Source of the DNA: 4572-123 sp964418755
GTDB lineage: Bacteria; Desulfobacterota; Desulfobacteria; Desulfobacterales; 4572-123
Direction of reading: 5' to 3'
DNA: 6,231 bases
NCBI GenBank assembly: GCA_964418755.1
Contig: CAYQNS010000213.1
Span: 1 to 6,231 of the forward strand
This document shows, one piece after another, positions 5,950 to 6,231 of this stretch. How positions within the stretch are numbered: the stretch's first letter is position 1; each line of letters begins with the position of its first letter. The notes under the pieces were generated by a model that searched no databases, had not been told where the DNA came from, and saw only the letters and a list, made by a program, of their open reading frames with translations. A program made the translations under genes and the position numbers.

Positions 5950-5995
5950 AGCTTGAATAGTGAATTGCGCCGGCATCTTATTCACTATTCAAGCT
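5950..5995. repeat. Perfect 16-bp inverted repeat after the operon, possible terminator
   Basis: The left arm AGCTTGAATAGTGAAT (5950-5965) and the right arm (5980-5995) are exact reverse complements around a 14-base loop that contains the palindrome GCCGGC. An outer GGGT/ACCC pair (5941-5944 with 5999-6002) can extend the structure across a small internal loop. It begins 46 bases after the last stop of the transporter operon, so it could end or protect that transcript. The arms are AT-rich and neither strand has a U-tract after the stem, so it is not a textbook intrinsic terminator. It might instead be a mobile miniature repeat or a protein-binding site. Confidence 0.85.
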
Positions 5996-6044
5996 TTGAC
6001 CCTAGAACACGCTCAATGCAAGACCTTCGTTTTTTATTATCCTG

Positions 6045-6074
6045 AATATATGACGATGGCCGTTTTGATGTCAA
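6045..6074 (-). promoter_or_regulatory. Sigma-70-like promoter on the minus strand
   Basis: On the minus strand a perfect -35 TTGACA (6074-6069) is followed after 18 bases by TATATT (6050-6045), a 5 of 6 match to the -10 consensus. Transcription would begin near 6038 and run left into the 16-bp inverted repeat, then toward the end of the PotC-like gene. No ORF with a start and ribosome site lies in its path before 5903. It may drive a small RNA or be a relic. Confidence 0.4.
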
Positions 6075-6136
6075 GTGACGCCGCGGCCTTTTAGCAAGAC
6101 TACACCCCCTCAAACCTTCCGAATCATTGTTGTATA

Positions 6137-6231
6137 TCAATCCCATTCAGGGGAATCTGCCTGAATATGAGTGCACACAGCAATTCTAATTATGGCAATT
6201 GCTGCAACCGCCAGCACTATTAGAAATCGAT
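6137..6231 (-). CDS. Possible C-terminal fragment of a membrane protein (runs off the window)
   Basis: An open minus-strand frame of 30 codons enters from the right edge and stops at TGA (6139-6137). The peptide opens with one hydrophobic run, FLIVLAVAAIAII, long enough to enter a membrane, then a short polar tail ending PEWD. No start is visible. The frame is short, and the same bases form inverted repeats, so it may be chance. Confidence 0.2.
   Translation of the reverse strand, partial: RFLIVLAVAAIAIIRIAVCTHIQADSPEWD
6145..6204. repeat. Two neighbouring inverted repeats near the right edge
   Basis: ATTCAGG (6145-6151) pairs with CCTGAAT (6160-6166) across an 8-base loop. CAGCAATT (6178-6185) pairs with AATTGCTG (6197-6204) across an 11-base loop. 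CCTGAATAT also occurs directly repeated at 6041-6049 and 6160-6168. Neither stem is followed by a U-tract on the + strand. Together with the repeat at 5950 they make this intergenic stretch rich in dyad symmetry. Confidence 0.4.

Noticed and set aside
5941..6002. Integron attC site formed by the long palindrome, given the integrase remnant upstream
   Set aside because: The core sites RYYYAAC and GTTRRRY are not present in the required positions; GTTAGCT at 5947 does not fit GTTRRRY.
6058..6085. GC-rich stem GGCCG/CGGCC followed by TTTT as a terminator
   Set aside because: The stem is only 5 bp with a loop of about 18 bases that itself contains competing palindromes, and it overlaps the minus-strand promoter.
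1..6231. tRNA or rRNA genes
   Set aside because: No cloverleaf with a GTTCRANYC T-arm and no conserved rRNA segments were seen on either strand. GGTTCAACC at 1499-1507 has no matching acceptor or anticodon arms.

Overview
The window is a mid-GC bacterial chromosomal segment. A heptanucleotide repeat array, a universal stress protein gene with a long leader, and an integron-type integrase remnant fit a Gram-negative proteobacterium-like genome. A sulfate-reducer-like (Desulfobacterota) host is my guess only, because no marker gene is present. The exported binding protein carries a Sec signal peptide without a lipobox cysteine, which fits a periplasmic protein.

Layout, left to right. Positions 1-229 hold what looks like the 3' end of a gene running in from outside, followed by a tiny overlapping ORF; neither is recognisable. 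Positions 254-351 are an in-register array of 14 pyrimidine-rich 7-mers. Positions 352-697 are a long leader with a possible sigma-70 promoter, FNR-like and palindromic sites, and two hairpins, ahead of a single-domain universal stress protein (698-1126). Positions 1127-1647 contain no convincing gene, but hold two adjacent hairpins and a sequence resembling an insertion-sequence end. On the minus strand at 1648-1839 lies the C-terminal end of an integron-type tyrosine recombinase, cut off 36 bp short of the next gene's start.

The main content is a complete four-gene ABC importer operon of the PotD/PotA/PotB/PotC (spermidine/putrescine-like) architecture: periplasmic binding protein (1876-2964), ATPase with C-terminal TOBE domain (3084-4157), and two six-helix permeases with EAA loops (4208-5071, 5079-5903). 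The binding protein would capture a small solute in the periplasm, the two permeases form the channel, and an ATPase dimer drives import. The acidic residues that hold polyamine amines in E. coli PotD do not appear to be kept, so the substrate is probably not a classical polyamine. No catabolic gene in the window helps to name it.

Positions 5904-6231 are intergenic or nearly so. They contain a perfect 16-bp inverted repeat after the operon, a good sigma-70-like promoter on the minus strand firing toward that repeat, and two more inverted repeats near the right edge. A short open frame on the minus strand runs off the window.

I see no strong case for a wholly new system. The most unusual points are the heptad array, the integrase remnant joined to the transporter operon, the promoter-plus-hairpin unit after the operon, and the altered ligand pocket of the binding protein.
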